64,000 nucleotides of DNA from Tidjanibacter sp. GTDB taxonomy: Bacteria; Bacteroidota; Bacteroidia; Bacteroidales; Rikenellaceae. How positions within the stretch are numbered: position 1 is the first letter of the stretch; every line of letters begins with the position of its first letter. Location: positions 1-64,000 of the forward strand of contig JAFTUI010000023.1 of assembly GCA_017466345.1 (NCBI GenBank), in the 5' to 3' direction. A model generated the notes under the pieces. It was not told where the DNA came from and searched no databases. It worked only from the letters and a program-made list of their open reading frames with translations. The position numbers and the translations under genes are program-made. Of this stretch, positions 26,281 to 35,696 are shown piece by piece.

Positions 26281-27504
26281 ATGCTAAACCACAATCTATT
26301 GCACTACGAAGTTCCCACCACAGAGGCTGAGATTATCAAGGATGCCATACTGCGCCACTGCATCTACGAGGGCAATCAGATGATACCTCAAATGGCTGCT
26401 GCGCTCGGTTATAGCGTTCCGACCGTTGCCAAATATGTAGGCGAGTTGCTGAATGAAAAATTTTTCATAGAGTGCGGCAAAATGGACTCTCATAGGGGGC
26501 GCAAGCCCATCATCTATGGCGTAAATCCTTCGGCTTGCTACTTTGTGGGCGTGGATATTGCCCGTTTTGCCCTCAACATTGGGCTTATGAACATTGTGGG
26601 CGAGATGGTCTTTGAGAGCACCATAGACGACTTCCATTTCGAGAACACACCTGCCACTCTCGACAAGGTGCATCAGTGCATAATGGAGTTTTTGACACAG
26701 TCGGGCGTGGATGTCGAGAGGGTTGGATTGGTAAATATAAACATCTCTGGGCGAGTGAATTCCGACACCGGCGAGAGTTACAGCATATTCAACTTTGAGG
26801 AGAATGACGAGCCCTTAGCCACCATACTGAGCGAGAAGATTGGGCTGCCGGTGCGCATCGAGAACGACTCTCGTGCGATGACCTTTGGCGACCTCTCGAT
26901 GGGCAATGCTCGTGGCTATCGCAACGCTCTTTTCGTCAATGCAAGTTGGGGTTTGGGCTTGGGGATTATTGTGGGTGGCGAGCTCTACTACGGACGTCAC
27001 GGATATTCGGGCGAAATAGGGCATATCAACGTCTACGACAACGAGATAATGTGTCACTGCGGCAAGAAAGGGTGTTTGGAAACCGAGGTGTCGGGCTTTG
27101 CCATCCACCGCAAACTCCTTGAACGCATACGTCAGGGGCAGACCTCGGTGCTCTCGCCTCGCGTGGCAAGCGGACAGCCCATCTCCACACGCGACATTGT
27201 CCGCGCTGCAACCAACAACGAAGATCCGCTGTGTATAGAGCTGATAGAGCAGACTGGTGCCGAACTTGGACGCCAGCTCGCCAACCTGATAAACATCTTC
27301 AACCCCGAGGCTGTGATTGTGGGTGGTGTGTTGGCGCTGGCAGATGAGTATTTTGTCAACCCCATACGCTCGGCAATTCGCAAGTACTCGCTCAAACTGA
27401 TGTGTAAGGATGTGGAGGTTGTGGTGTCTGCCAACCCTCTGAAAGCCGGAATGATAGGTGCGTGTATGATTGCCCGCCAGACCTTCTTCCCCAAGAGTCG
27501 TTAG
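26281..27504 (+). CDS. ROK-family transcriptional regulator (NagC/Mlc-like)
   Basis: The 407-residue protein has an N-terminal winged helix (about 15-75, AEIIKDAILRHCIYEGNQM...VPTVAKYVGELLNEKFF) and a ROK sugar-binding domain. Seen are IENDSRAMTFGDL, WGLGLGIIVGGELYYGRHGYSGEIGHI and the zinc motif CHCGKKGCLETE. The kinase phosphate motif DxGxT is replaced (VDIARFAL), as expected for a regulator and not a kinase. It is divergent from the main operon across a shared AT-rich region with a candidate operator, so it probably represses the operon until an amino sugar or its phosphate binds. Confidence 0.92.
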   Translation: MLNHNLLHYEVPTTEAEIIKDAILRHCIYEGNQMIPQMAAALGYSVPTVAKYVGELLNEKFFIECGKMDSHRGRKPIIYGVNPSACYFVGVDIARFALNIGLMNIVGEMVFESTIDDFHFENTPATLDKVHQCIMEFLTQSGVDVERVGLVNINISGRVNSDTGESYSIFNFEENDEPLATILSEKIGLPVRIENDSRAMTFGDLSMGNARGYRNALFVNASWGLGLGIIVGGELYYGRHGYSGEIGHINVYDNEIMCHCGKKGCLETEVSGFAIHRKLLERIRQGQTSVLSPRVASGQPISTRDIVRAATNNEDPLCIELIEQTGAELGRQLANLINIFNPEAVIVGGVLALADEYFVNPIRSAIRKYSLKLMCKDVEVVVSANPLKAGMIGACMIARQTFFPKSR

Positions 27505-27523
27505 GGAGTGAGCAAGGGACAAT

Positions 27524-27560
27524 AAGAAAATGGCAACCTTTTTGGGGTTGCCATTTTCTT
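27524..27560. terminator. Bidirectional terminator, ROK / SGNH esterase
   Basis: A perfect 15-bp stem AAGAAAATGGCAACC (27524-27538) with GGTTGCCATTTTCTT (27546-27560) lies between two converging genes and marks the right border of the glycan locus. Confidence 0.9.
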
Positions 27561-27576
27561 GTTTTGTTTGGCGCGG

Positions 27577-28680
27577 CTACATATCTGGGCGCACCTGCCA
27601 GCCCGTGATGGTCGAGACGTAGGGGATGAGCATCATAGCCATCTTCTGTTGTCCCACGCGATTGGGGTGTTCCGAGGCTCCGAGTTCGCTTGGGCGGGCA
27701 AAAGCCTCAGGCAGAATACAAGCAAAGTGCAGATTTTCGCCGCCCTGGGCAATGCGCCACACATACTCGAAGGTGGGCTCGAAAACATAGCTCGACACGC
27801 ACAAGATGGGCGTCTGCTCTCCGTGGGCAGCCCTCACCTGAGCTATCATCTTGGCATAGCCCTCTGCGTACTGCTCATACGAGGGCCAAGGCTTAGTAGA
27901 GAAGTCGTTGGTACCAAGGAAGATAACCACCAAGTCGGGGGTGTAGGCTCGCTGGCTGAAATCGTAGTTGCGGCTACTATCTGCCTCATCGAAGAGCAAG
28001 CCATAGCGTTGCTGCATCGTATAGTCCGAGGTGGTCTTCTCATCGCCATAGTTGCGCACCATACCCTGTCCGGAGTGCGCCACAAGGTTGTAGTCGGCAT
28101 CGAAGTAGCGGGCAATGTAGCAGCCGTATGCCAAGTTGCAATTCTGAGTCTCGGCGGTGTAGGGCTCCGAGCCACTTGCCGAGTCGGTACCATAACCCGC
28201 AGTCAGCGAGTCGCCAATGAACTCAATGTGTCGTTTGCGAGGCTCCAACTGCTCCTTAGCCAACTCGCCCTCAGCCTCAAACGAATAGACGATCGTAAGA
28301 CCATTGAAACCCTCGGTGCGGCGTTGCAGGCGGATGTGATATGTTCCGCTCTCGCCCTCAAAGAGCACCACACGCTGAGGCTCCTTGCCCTCGGTCTTCA
28401 CTATGGCGTGCTGACGACCGTCCACAATCACGTTGAAGTAATTGAGCCCGCTATCCGAAGCTACCATTGTCAATTTGGAGCCCACAAGCACCATATCGGC
28501 GTATGTGCCGCTCCAATCGAAGCGCACCTCGCCCTCGGTGGTCGCATCCACGCGCCCCACCCAACGCACCTGCTCGGCATCTGCACGATAGACTCTCTGG
28601 GCAACCTCTGCTCCACTCACTTGCGCCACAATACCCATCAGCACCGCCAGCGCAATCATTACTCTCCTTTTGTTCATCAT
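27577..28680 (-). CDS. SGNH/GDSL esterase, CE2-like, exported
   Basis: The 367-residue protein has a signal peptide (MIALAVLMGIVAQVSG) and an N-terminal jelly-roll domain (about 30-140) followed by an SGNH hydrolase. Motifs: FIGDSLTAGYG (catalytic Ser), LGTNDFSTKP (oxyanion Asn) and ASEHPNRVGQQ (catalytic His, with Glu where Asp is usual). This two-domain layout is that of carbohydrate esterase family 2, which deacetylates xylan, mannan or other glycans. CE2 enzymes often work with a Ser-His pair without Asp. The start may be 28680 or 28677 (MM). It follows uvrA by 35 bases but faces the ROK gene, so it may belong functionally to the glycan locus. Confidence 0.85.
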   Translation of the reverse strand: MMNKRRVMIALAVLMGIVAQVSGAEVAQRVYRADAEQVRWVGRVDATTEGEVRFDWSGTYADMVLVGSKLTMVASDSGLNYFNVIVDGRQHAIVKTEGKEPQRVVLFEGESGTYHIRLQRRTEGFNGLTIVYSFEAEGELAKEQLEPRKRHIEFIGDSLTAGYGTDSASGSEPYTAETQNCNLAYGCYIARYFDADYNLVAHSGQGMVRNYGDEKTTSDYTMQQRYGLLFDEADSSRNYDFSQRAYTPDLVVIFLGTNDFSTKPWPSYEQYAEGYAKMIAQVRAAHGEQTPILCVSSYVFEPTFEYVWRIAQGGENLHFACILPEAFARPSELGASEHPNRVGQQKMAMMLIPYVSTITGWQVRPDM

Positions 28681-28715
28681 TTATCTTAGTTTGTTAATTG
28701 TATTATTCCATATAA

Positions 28716-31532
28716 TTATAGCACCTCGGCAAGGAAGCGACCGGTGTGACTATGGGGGTTGGTGGCGACCTCTTCGGGAGTGCCCTCGGCAACAATGCAA
28801 CCGCCCGCCTTGCCCCCCTCAGGACCCATATCAATAATCCAGTCAGCGCACTTTATAACGTCTAAGTTGTGTTCGATGATAATGACACTATTGCCCCTAT
28901 CGACAAGTTTGCGGAAGACCGCCAGCAGTTGGCGAATATCCTCGAAGTGGAGTCCCGTGGTGGGCTCATCGAAGATATAGAGGGCGTGTCCCGTATCCCT
29001 GCCCGCAAGTTCCGAGGCGAGTTTTATCCTCTGGCTCTCGCCACCCGACAGTGTGGTGCAGCTCTGACCGAGTTTCAGATAGCCCAAGCCAACCTCCTGA
29101 ATAGCCCTTAGTTTGGTGTATATTTTTGGTACAGGCTCGAAGAACTCCACAGCCTGGTTGATGGTCATACTCAGCACCTCATCTATATTCTTGCCCTTAT
29201 ACTTCACTTCGAGTGTCTCGCGGTTGTAGCGGTGACCGCCACAAGCCTTGCAAGTGACATAGACATCGGGCAGAAAGTTCATCTCTATGGTCTGCACACC
29301 TGCACCCTTGCACTCCTCACATCTGCCACCCTTCACGTTGAAGGAAAATCTGCCCGCACCATAGCCCCTAACTTGTGCATCGGGGGTTTTCTCGAAGAGT
29401 TTGCGGATGTCGGCAAAGACGTTGGAGTAGGTTGCAGGGTTGCTCCTCGGGGTGCGACCTATGGGGCTTTGGTCCACCACCACGAGTTTATCTATATTCT
29501 CCACGCCCTCGATACTATCAAACGGTAGTGCTTGGTCGAAGGAGCGGTAGAGGGTGCGACTTAGGTAGGGGCGCAGGGTTTCGCCAATGAGTGACGACTT
29601 GCCGCTGCCGCTAACACCCGTCACGCACACCATCATCCCCAGAGGAATTCTTGCGTCCACATTTTTCAGGTTGTTACCCTTTGCGCCTTTTATTACGATG
29701 TGTTTCCCATTGCCTTTGGAGCGCACATCGGGGATTTCTATGGTACGCCTACCCGACAGGTAGTCTGCTGTGAGCGAGGAGGAGCGCACAATATCCTCAA
29801 AAGTGCCCTCAGCCACCACTTCGCCACCCTTGCGTCCCGCCAGAGGTCCCATATCGACAATCCAATCTGCCGAGCGCATCATCTCCTCATCGTGCTCCAC
29901 AACAATAACGCTATTACCCTCATCACGAAGGTTTTTCAGCGAGCCAATGAGTCGGCGATTGTCCCTTTGGTGCAGACCAATGCTCGGCTCATCGAGGATG
30001 TAGAGGACATTGACGAGTTTGGAGCCCACCTGCGTTGCGAGCCTTATGCGCTGGCTCTCGCCACCCGACAGCGAGCGCGAGGGGCGCGAAAGGGAGAGGT
30101 AACCCAACCCTACATCGCACAAAAAGCCCAACCTTTCGCCAATCTCTTTGAGTATCTCGCGGGCTATGGTTCGCTCCTTGGAGGTCATCTCTTCGGGTAC
30201 CGAGGCTATCCAACTGCGAAGTTCCTCAATGCTCATTTCGCTAACCTCGGCAATGTTCTTGCCCCCGATGCGGAAGTAGAGTGCGTCACTTTTGAGCCTC
30301 GTTCCGCCACACACACTACACGGCTTGTGTTCTATGAATTGTCCGAGCCACTTGGCACCCGCACCGCGAGTTCCATCCTCGGTATTGCTCTCTATGAAGT
30401 GCGAAATACCCTGCCAAGCAATCATCCTCACCCCACTTGTCCCGTAGAGGTTGTGGACGGGTACGGGCTCGGCATCGCCATTGATGATTGCCGAGAGAGC
30501 CTCCTCGGAGAGAGTGCCTACGGGGTCGTTAATCGTAAAGTCGTAGCGGTGCCCCAGTGCCCCCATAACGCTCAAAAACCAACTCGTGCGCAACTTAGCA
30601 AGTGGGGCAATGCCTCCCTCGGCAATGCTGAGGTTGCCATTGGGCAGGAGTTTTTCCCTATCGAAAACCGCCTCTTCGCCCAAACCACCGCAGTGGGGGC
30701 AGGCTCCTTGCGGGGAGTTGAACGAGAAGGTGTAGGGCGCAGGCTCATCGAACGAGGCGCCCGTTGTGGGGCACATCAGATGGCGCGAATAGTAGCGTGC
30801 AGTATCGCTATTGTAGTCATAGACAAGCGAGGTGCCTTTACCCTGTCGCATAGCCTCTCGGAGGCTCTTTGCAAGGCGTTCTCTACCGCTCTCGCCCACC
30901 AATAGGCGGTCTATGACGAGTTCGATGGTGTGGGTTTTGTAGCGATCGAGTTTCATACCCGAGGTCATCTCCACCACCTTGCCATCTATGCGGGCATGCA
31001 GGTATCCACGCCTTATGAAGCCCTCGAAGAGTTCGCGGTAGTGTCCCTTGCGCCCCTTCACTACGGGTGCCAGAAGGGCTATCTTGTGCCCCGCAAAGTT
31101 CTCCTCAATGAGTGCCACGATTTTTTCATCGGTGTAGTGCACCATCTCCTCTCCCGTGTATGGAGAGTAGGCTCGCGAGGCACGAGCGTAGAGCAAGCGC
31201 AGAAAGTCGTTAATCTCCGTTACGGTACCCACCGTAGAACGAGGATTTTTGTTTGTTGTCTTCTGCTCTATGGCAACTACGGGGCTTAGTCCCTCTATCT
31301 TATCCACATCCGGACGTTCCATAGTGCCCACAAATTGGCGAGCATAGGAGGAGAGAGTCTCCATATAGCGTCTTTGTCCCTCGGCATAGATGGTGTCGAA
31401 GGCGAGCGAGGACTTGCCACTACCCGACAAGCCCGTAACAACCACAAGGCTGTTGCGAGGTATTTCGAGGCTGACGTTTTTCAGGTTATTAACCCTCGCG
31501 CCCGTAATTACTATTTTGTCCTGTTCGCTCAT
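28716..31532 (-). CDS. uvrA: Excinuclease ABC subunit A
   Basis: The 938-residue protein has two ABC ATPase modules ([13 protein letters not shown] and [13 protein letters not shown] Walker A; two [24 protein letters not shown] signatures), zinc modules ([21 protein letters not shown]) and the UvrB-binding region. It recognises bulky DNA damage with UvrB and hands over to UvrC, whose gene is at 36965. Its ATG overlaps the stop of the nitrilase gene by four bases. Confidence 0.98.
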   Translation of the reverse strand: MSEQDKIVITGARVNNLKNVSLEIPRNSLVVVTGLSGSGKSSLAFDTIYAEGQRRYMETLSSYARQFVGTMERPDVDKIEGLSPVVAIEQKTTNKNPRSTVGTVTEINDFLRLLYARASRAYSPYTGEEMVHYTDEKIVALIEENFAGHKIALLAPVVKGRKGHYRELFEGFIRRGYLHARIDGKVVEMTSGMKLDRYKTHTIELVIDRLLVGESGRERLAKSLREAMRQGKGTSLVYDYNSDTARYYSRHLMCPTTGASFDEPAPYTFSFNSPQGACPHCGGLGEEAVFDREKLLPNGNLSIAEGGIAPLAKLRTSWFLSVMGALGHRYDFTINDPVGTLSEEALSAIINGDAEPVPVHNLYGTSGVRMIAWQGISHFIESNTEDGTRGAGAKWLGQFIEHKPCSVCGGTRLKSDALYFRIGGKNIAEVSEMSIEELRSWIASVPEEMTSKERTIAREILKEIGERLGFLCDVGLGYLSLSRPSRSLSGGESQRIRLATQVGSKLVNVLYILDEPSIGLHQRDNRRLIGSLKNLRDEGNSVIVVEHDEEMMRSADWIVDMGPLAGRKGGEVVAEGTFEDIVRSSSLTADYLSGRRTIEIPDVRSKGNGKHIVIKGAKGNNLKNVDARIPLGMMVCVTGVSGSGKSSLIGETLRPYLSRTLYRSFDQALPFDSIEGVENIDKLVVVDQSPIGRTPRSNPATYSNVFADIRKLFEKTPDAQVRGYGAGRFSFNVKGGRCEECKGAGVQTIEMNFLPDVYVTCKACGGHRYNRETLEVKYKGKNIDEVLSMTINQAVEFFEPVPKIYTKLRAIQEVGLGYLKLGQSCTTLSGGESQRIKLASELAGRDTGHALYIFDEPTTGLHFEDIRQLLAVFRKLVDRGNSVIIIEHNLDVIKCADWIIDMGPEGGKAGGCIVAEGTPEEVATNPHSHTGRFLAEVL

Positions 31533-32290
31533 TTGATTTCAATTTTGTCGGCATCCTGCCAAGCCCTGAATTTCTCTCTGTATGCGGCTATCTGCTCGGG
31601 GGCAATATCTACCACCTTACAGCACTCCTCCTCGCCACACGAAGCAACCATCTCGCCAAAGTAGTTGTAGGCTGCCGAGTGTCCACAGTGGGGAGTCCCT
31701 TTGGGGTCGCAACCTATGCGATTGACGCCCACCACCCAAGCCTGATTTTCGATGGCTCGTGCGGGAAGGAGTTTATCCCACGCCCCTATGCGGCTCGTTG
31801 CCCACGCAGCCGAATAGAGCAACAAATCCACCTCGCCCGCAAGGTAACTCCACGCCGCAAAGCGTAGGTCGTAGCAGACAAGTGGCAAAATCTTCACACC
31901 TCGCCACTCAACAATAATTCGCTCCTTGCCCGCTGCGAAGTGCTTATCCTCGCCCGCAAAGGTGAATAGGTGGTGTTTGTCGTAGTGGAAGTGGCTACCA
32001 TCGGGCAGGCAGACATACATACGATTGTAGTATGCTCCTCGCTCCTCGACGGCAATGGTTCCTACCACCGCACAATCCTTCTCGGCTGCCACCTTTTGCA
32101 TCCACCCCAGCGTCTTGCTATTCGTTGCCGGCTCGGCAATAGCCTCGGCATCTATGCGGTAGCCTGTGGCGAACATCTCGGGGAGCAGTGCCAAGTCACA
32201 CTCCACCCCGCCCAGCAGTCGCTCGGCAGTGGCGAGGTTCTCTTCTCTGTGTTCCGCAAGAGTATCGAATTGAAGGAGGGCTACTTTCAT
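31529..32290 (-). CDS. Nitrilase-family amidohydrolase (YafV/omega-amidase-like)
   Basis: From ATG 32290 the protein is 253 residues. The Glu-Lys-Cys triad is visible: [10 protein letters not shown] (Glu), YDKHHLFTF (Lys) and [11 protein letters not shown] (Cys). The length and CYDLRF motif fit omega-amidase-like members that hydrolyse alpha-ketoglutaramate. It is the first gene of a unit with uvrA. The minus-strand promoter is at 32311-32318, giving a leader of only about 15 bases, so upstream in-frame codons are not used. Confidence 0.88.
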   Translation of the reverse strand: MKVALLQFDTLAEHREENLATAERLLGGVECDLALLPEMFATGYRIDAEAIAEPATNSKTLGWMQKVAAEKDCAVVGTIAVEERGAYYNRMYVCLPDGSHFHYDKHHLFTFAGEDKHFAAGKERIIVEWRGVKILPLVCYDLRFAAWSYLAGEVDLLLYSAAWATSRIGAWDKLLPARAIENQAWVVGVNRIGCDPKGTPHCGHSAAYNYFGEMVASCGEEECCKVVDIAPEQIAAYREKFRAWQDADKIEIK

Positions 32291-32309
32291 ATTTTTGATA
32301 AATTGTTTT

Positions 32310-32349
32310 GCAAAAATAGCGATTTCTCGCGACAAAGCCCTATTTTTGC
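32310..32349. promoter_or_regulatory. Divergent promoters, nitrilase-uvrA / cvfB
   Basis: The minus-strand -7 box is CAAAAATA (32311-32318) and the plus-strand box TATTTTTG (32341-32348). Each is part of a 10-bp perfect inverted repeat, GCAAAAATAG (32310-32319) and its complement (32340-32349). Confidence 0.65.
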
Positions 32350-32390
32350 GAAAAATTAATAGGTCGTAGAACAACACAAATCAACTTTTT

Positions 32391-33227
32391 ATGCTCAGCG
32401 CAGGAGAATATCAAACACTCAGAATTAGTCGCATTGCCGAGCCCGGCATCTACCTCTCCGATGAGGAGGGTGGCGAGGTACTGCTCCCCAATCGCTATGT
32501 GTCGCTTGCCGACAAGGTGGGCGAGGTGGTGGAGGTGTTTGTCTACCACGACTCCGAGAACCGCCTTATTGCCACACGCGAAAAACCCTTTGCGACCATC
32601 GGCGAGGTGGCAGTTTTGGAGGCTGTGGATAGGAATGCACACGGTGTGTTCCTTGCGTGGGGCATCACTGCCAAAGACCTTTTCTTGCCCAATAGGAATG
32701 TTCCCTTCGAGGTGCAGATGGGTAGTCGCTATCCCGTCTATCTCTATCGTGACGAACTTACGGGCAGGGTTGTGGCTACGACCAAGCTCAACAAATACAT
32801 CTCCAATGCCGAGATTACGGTGCGCTCTCGCGAGCAGGTCGATATTGTGGTGGTAAGGCGTATGGAGATGGGCTACCGAGTGGTTATCAACAATCGCCAC
32901 TGGGGAATGATTTACAACGACCAAATCTTCTCTCCCATAAAGGTGGGTGACAAGATGACCGCCTATGTTCATCGCATCAGCGAAGATGGACGAATAGATG
33001 TTATGCTCCAACAAGAGGGGCGCCAGGCGAGGGAGGATGCAACCACAAAACTCCTCTCGCTTTTGGAGAAGAGTGGCGGTAGGTTGCCCCTTACGGACAA
33101 CTCCTCGCCCGAGGATATTGCAGCCGCTACGGGGCTGAGTAAGAAGAGTTTCAAGAGGGCTGTGGGTGCGCTCTACAAGGAGAGGCGCATAACACTCTCG
33201 GAGGATGGTATAACGCTTAACAGGTAA
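32391..33227 (+). CDS. CvfB-like S1-type RNA-binding protein
   Basis: This 278-residue protein shows three S1-like segments (IYLSDEEGGEVLLPNRYV, GVFLAWGITAKDLFLPNRN, GYRVVINNRHWGMIYNDQIF) and a C-terminal winged-helix-like part (TDNSSPEDIAAATGLSKKSFKRAVGALYKERRI), the layout of the CvfB/YitL family. It probably binds RNA or nucleic acid in the cytoplasm. Its stop overlaps the next start by one base (TAATG). Confidence 0.88.
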   Translation: MLSAGEYQTLRISRIAEPGIYLSDEEGGEVLLPNRYVSLADKVGEVVEVFVYHDSENRLIATREKPFATIGEVAVLEAVDRNAHGVFLAWGITAKDLFLPNRNVPFEVQMGSRYPVYLYRDELTGRVVATTKLNKYISNAEITVRSREQVDIVVVRRMEMGYRVVINNRHWGMIYNDQIFSPIKVGDKMTAYVHRISEDGRIDVMLQQEGRQAREDATTKLLSLLEKSGGRLPLTDNSSPEDIAAATGLSKKSFKRAVGALYKERRITLSEDGITLNR

Positions 33228-34003
33228 TGAAAGGAGTTCCACAAACTGCCGAAAGGGTGTCGCAGCGTGACGCATCGGACAACTATGTCTTCCAACGCTC
33301 GCTGCTGGCATACCTCTATGCTGCCGAGAGGGTGCAGGGCAAGGTGCTCGAAATAGGTACGGGCAGTGGCTATGGTGTGGAGATTATTGCGCCCCACGCC
33401 GAGAGGTTTGTGACCATAGACAAACACGCCCCCGCCGAGGAACTCTTGGAGGGCTACCCCAATGTGGAGTTCCGCCAAATGTGCGTACCCCCTTTGGAGG
33501 GCATAGAGAGCGAGAGTGTCGATTGTGTCATCTCGTTTCAGGTCATCGAACACATAAAACGCGACAAGGAGTTTGTACGCGAGGTGCATAGGGTGCTGAG
33601 GAAGGGCGGAGTCTTTATTGTTTCGACTCCCAACCGCCCGATGTCGCTCACGCGCAACCCCTGGCACGTTAGGGAGTACTCGCCAGAGGAGTTCTCCGCC
33701 CTGTTTGATGGGGAGTTTGAAAGCGTTGAGGCTCTGGGCGTTGAGGGCAACGAGAAGGTGTGGGAATACTACGAGAAAAACCGCCAGGGCGTGGAGCGTA
33801 TCACTCGCTTCGACCCCCTGGATTTCCAACATCGCCTGCCCCGCTGGGTGCTGAGAATACCCTACGACCTGCTCAACCGCCTCAACCGCCGCCGACTGCT
33901 CAGAAAGAATAACGACCTTACGGTGGGCATAACCACCTCCGACTATGCGGTCGTTCCCGTCCACGAGAGGTGCTTCGACCTGCTCTACATAGCAAAAAAA
34001 TAG
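33227..34003 (+). CDS. Class I SAM-dependent methyltransferase
   Basis: The 258-residue protein has motif I VLEIGTGSGYGVEI, an acidic end of beta-2 (FVTIDKHA), and VDCVISFQVIEHI then REVHRVLRKGGVFIVSTPN, typical of methyltransferase_11/UbiE-like enzymes. Substrate unknown. It is translationally coupled to the CvfB-like gene. Its last codons run into the terminator. Confidence 0.85.
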   Translation: MKGVPQTAERVSQRDASDNYVFQRSLLAYLYAAERVQGKVLEIGTGSGYGVEIIAPHAERFVTIDKHAPAEELLEGYPNVEFRQMCVPPLEGIESESVDCVISFQVIEHIKRDKEFVREVHRVLRKGGVFIVSTPNRPMSLTRNPWHVREYSPEEFSALFDGEFESVEALGVEGNEKVWEYYEKNRQGVERITRFDPLDFQHRLPRWVLRIPYDLLNRLNRRRLLRKNNDLTVGITTSDYAVVPVHERCFDLLYIAKK

Positions 34004-34028
34004 CAACCCGATCTTGGGTTGCTATTTT
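33997..34028. terminator. Bidirectional terminator, methyltransferase / NifX-like
   Basis: AAAATAGCAACCC (33997-34009) pairs with GGGTTGCTATTTT (34016-34028). It overlaps the stop codon of the plus-strand gene and ends in a T run. Confidence 0.85.
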
Positions 34029-34045
34029 CTTTTAGCGAAAGGGTA

Positions 34046-34393
34046 CTAATGGCAGTCGTGGTGGTCGCACGAGAGCCCAGAGTCGAAGACAAAGCCCATA
34101 AGGTAGGTCTTGATGAGCACCTCGATGTCGCCCTGGCAACCCCTAACAACCCTAATACCTGCCGCCGAGAGTTTATTTTTCGCTCCCTCGCCCATATTGC
34201 CCGCAAGCATAACCTCAACGCCCATCTCGGCGAGTGTAGAGGCGATGTTGCTCTTGCAGCCACACCCTTGTGGCGAGGCTAAGGTTTCAGTTGCCATAAT
34301 GGTCTTATCCTCAATAGTATAGATGGTGTAGTGGTCGCAGTGACCGAAGTGGTCATCCACCCTACCCTCTCGTGTCGGAATTGCAATTTTCAT
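34046..34393 (-). CDS. NifX/NifB-C-like Fe-Mo cluster-binding domain protein
   Basis: The 115-residue protein is a single dinitrogenase-cofactor-type domain: MKIAIPTREGRVDDHFGHC, then GCGCKSNIASTLAEMGVEVMLAGNMG and a His/Cys-rich tail DSGLSCDHHDCH. Such small proteins bind iron-sulfur or Fe-Mo clusters and occur in bacteria without nitrogenase, where the role is unclear. The start is 4 bases past the nspC stop. Confidence 0.85.
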   Translation of the reverse strand: MKIAIPTREGRVDDHFGHCDHYTIYTIEDKTIMATETLASPQGCGCKSNIASTLAEMGVEVMLAGNMGEGAKNKLSAAGIRVVRGCQGDIEVLIKTYLMGFVFDSGLSCDHHDCH

Positions 34394-34396
34394 AAC

Positions 34397-35527
34397 TTAT
34401 CCCATTCTAAATTTGTAATCTTCATAGCCAAACTTTCGGACAATCTCCACCGTACCATCTGTATGGCAGATGGCAATCGAGGGGTGCGATACACCATTGA
34501 ACATTGTGGTCTTGACCATAGTGTAGTGTATCATATCCTCAAAGACGAGTCTGTCGCCCACCTGTGGCTCCCTATCGAAAGCCCAATGACCTACCCAATC
34601 GCCCGCAAGGCAGCTATTGCCGCCCACGCGCCACCTCTTCTCGCCCTCCTCGGGGTCGTGTGCGCCCACAATGGCGGGTTTGTAGGGCATCTCCAAGCAA
34701 TCGGGCATATGGCAAGCAAAGGAGACATTCGCAACAAGCGTATTCTCGCCACCACCCACAACAATATCCTCCACCGTAGCCACCAGCTTACCCGTGCGCC
34801 AAGTGAAGGCACTGCCCGGTTCGAGGATAACCCTCAGATTGGGGTGACGCTCGCGGAAACCCCTCAGAGTATCAATCAGCAGGTCAACATTATAGCCTTC
34901 GCGTGTCATAAGATGACCGCCACCCATATTGAACCACTTGATTTTGTCCAGCAGGTGTCCGAACTTGCGCTCCACAACCTCCAAAGTAGCCACCAAGTCC
35001 TCCGCCTGCGACTCACACAGCGAGTGGAAGTGCAGTCCCTCGATGCCCTCGGGCAGTTCGGGGAGCAGTTCAGCCCTAATACCCAGGCGGCTGGCAGGCG
35101 ATGCGGGGTTGTAAAGGTCGGTTTCGACAGTGGAGTACTCGTGGTTGATGCGCAGACCGCACGATATGCCCCTCAGCAGAGCCCTCTGGCGGTAGCGTTC
35201 CCACTGTCCGAGCGAGTTGAAGGTTATGTGGTCGCTATACTCCATAATCTCCTCCCACTCACTCTCGGAGTAGACGGGGGCGTAGGTATGAGCCCTTGCG
35301 CCATACTCCTCGAAGACCAAACGAGCCTCTGCAAGCGAACTTGCCGTAGCACCATCGGAGTGTTCCCTAAGAATGGGGAAGATGCTCCACATTGCCGAGG
35401 CTTTAAGCGCAACGATAATCTCCACGCCCGCCTCACGCCTCACACGGTCAATGACCGCCATATTTTTCAGTAACTCCGCCTCCTCCAAAACATAGCAGGG
35501 TGACGGAACGGTGTTGTAATAGTTCAT
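34397..35527 (-). CDS. nspC: Carboxynorspermidine decarboxylase
   Basis: This 376-residue fold-III PLP enzyme begins MNYYNTVPSPCYVLEEAEL and has the PLP lysine in IVALKASAMW. Other motifs are GLRINHEYSTVETDLYNP, GLHFHSLCESQAEDL, FNMGGGHLMTREGY, VILEPGSAFTWRTG and SCLAGDWVGHWAFDREPQVGD, all typical of NspC. It decarboxylates carboxyspermidine/carboxynorspermidine to spermidine/norspermidine. Its partner synthase is at 35697-36887 and agmatinase at 45315-46358. Confidence 0.95.
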   Translation of the reverse strand: MNYYNTVPSPCYVLEEAELLKNMAVIDRVRREAGVEIIVALKASAMWSIFPILREHSDGATASSLAEARLVFEEYGARAHTYAPVYSESEWEEIMEYSDHITFNSLGQWERYRQRALLRGISCGLRINHEYSTVETDLYNPASPASRLGIRAELLPELPEGIEGLHFHSLCESQAEDLVATLEVVERKFGHLLDKIKWFNMGGGHLMTREGYNVDLLIDTLRGFRERHPNLRVILEPGSAFTWRTGKLVATVEDIVVGGGENTLVANVSFACHMPDCLEMPYKPAIVGAHDPEEGEKRWRVGGNSCLAGDWVGHWAFDREPQVGDRLVFEDMIHYTMVKTTMFNGVSHPSIAICHTDGTVEIVRKFGYEDYKFRMG

Positions 35528-35696
35528 ATTATTTACAATTGAAAATGGAAAATTGAAAATTGAAAATTATGGAATACCCTGTGGGTATGAATTTTATCTC
35601 TGCGCCGTAGGCGCACCTTAATTATCCATTGTCAATTTTCAATTGTCAATTCTCTAAACAAGTACATCTCGCAGAAAATCTGCGAGATGTACTTGA
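35528..35696. repeat. AT-rich inverted tracts with two small hairpins
   Basis: AAAATTG-type tandem units (35537-35570) are answered by CAATTTT-type units (about 35629-35653). Between them lie hairpins ATACCC/GGGTAT (35574-35588) and TGCGCC/GGCGCA (35601-35615). The second hairpin recurs at 60108-60122, again beside AATTGAAA tracts. At the right end a 16-bp stem (35660-35675 with 35679-35694) follows the stop of the minus-strand synthase gene and may terminate it. No gene is seen. Confidence 0.7.
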
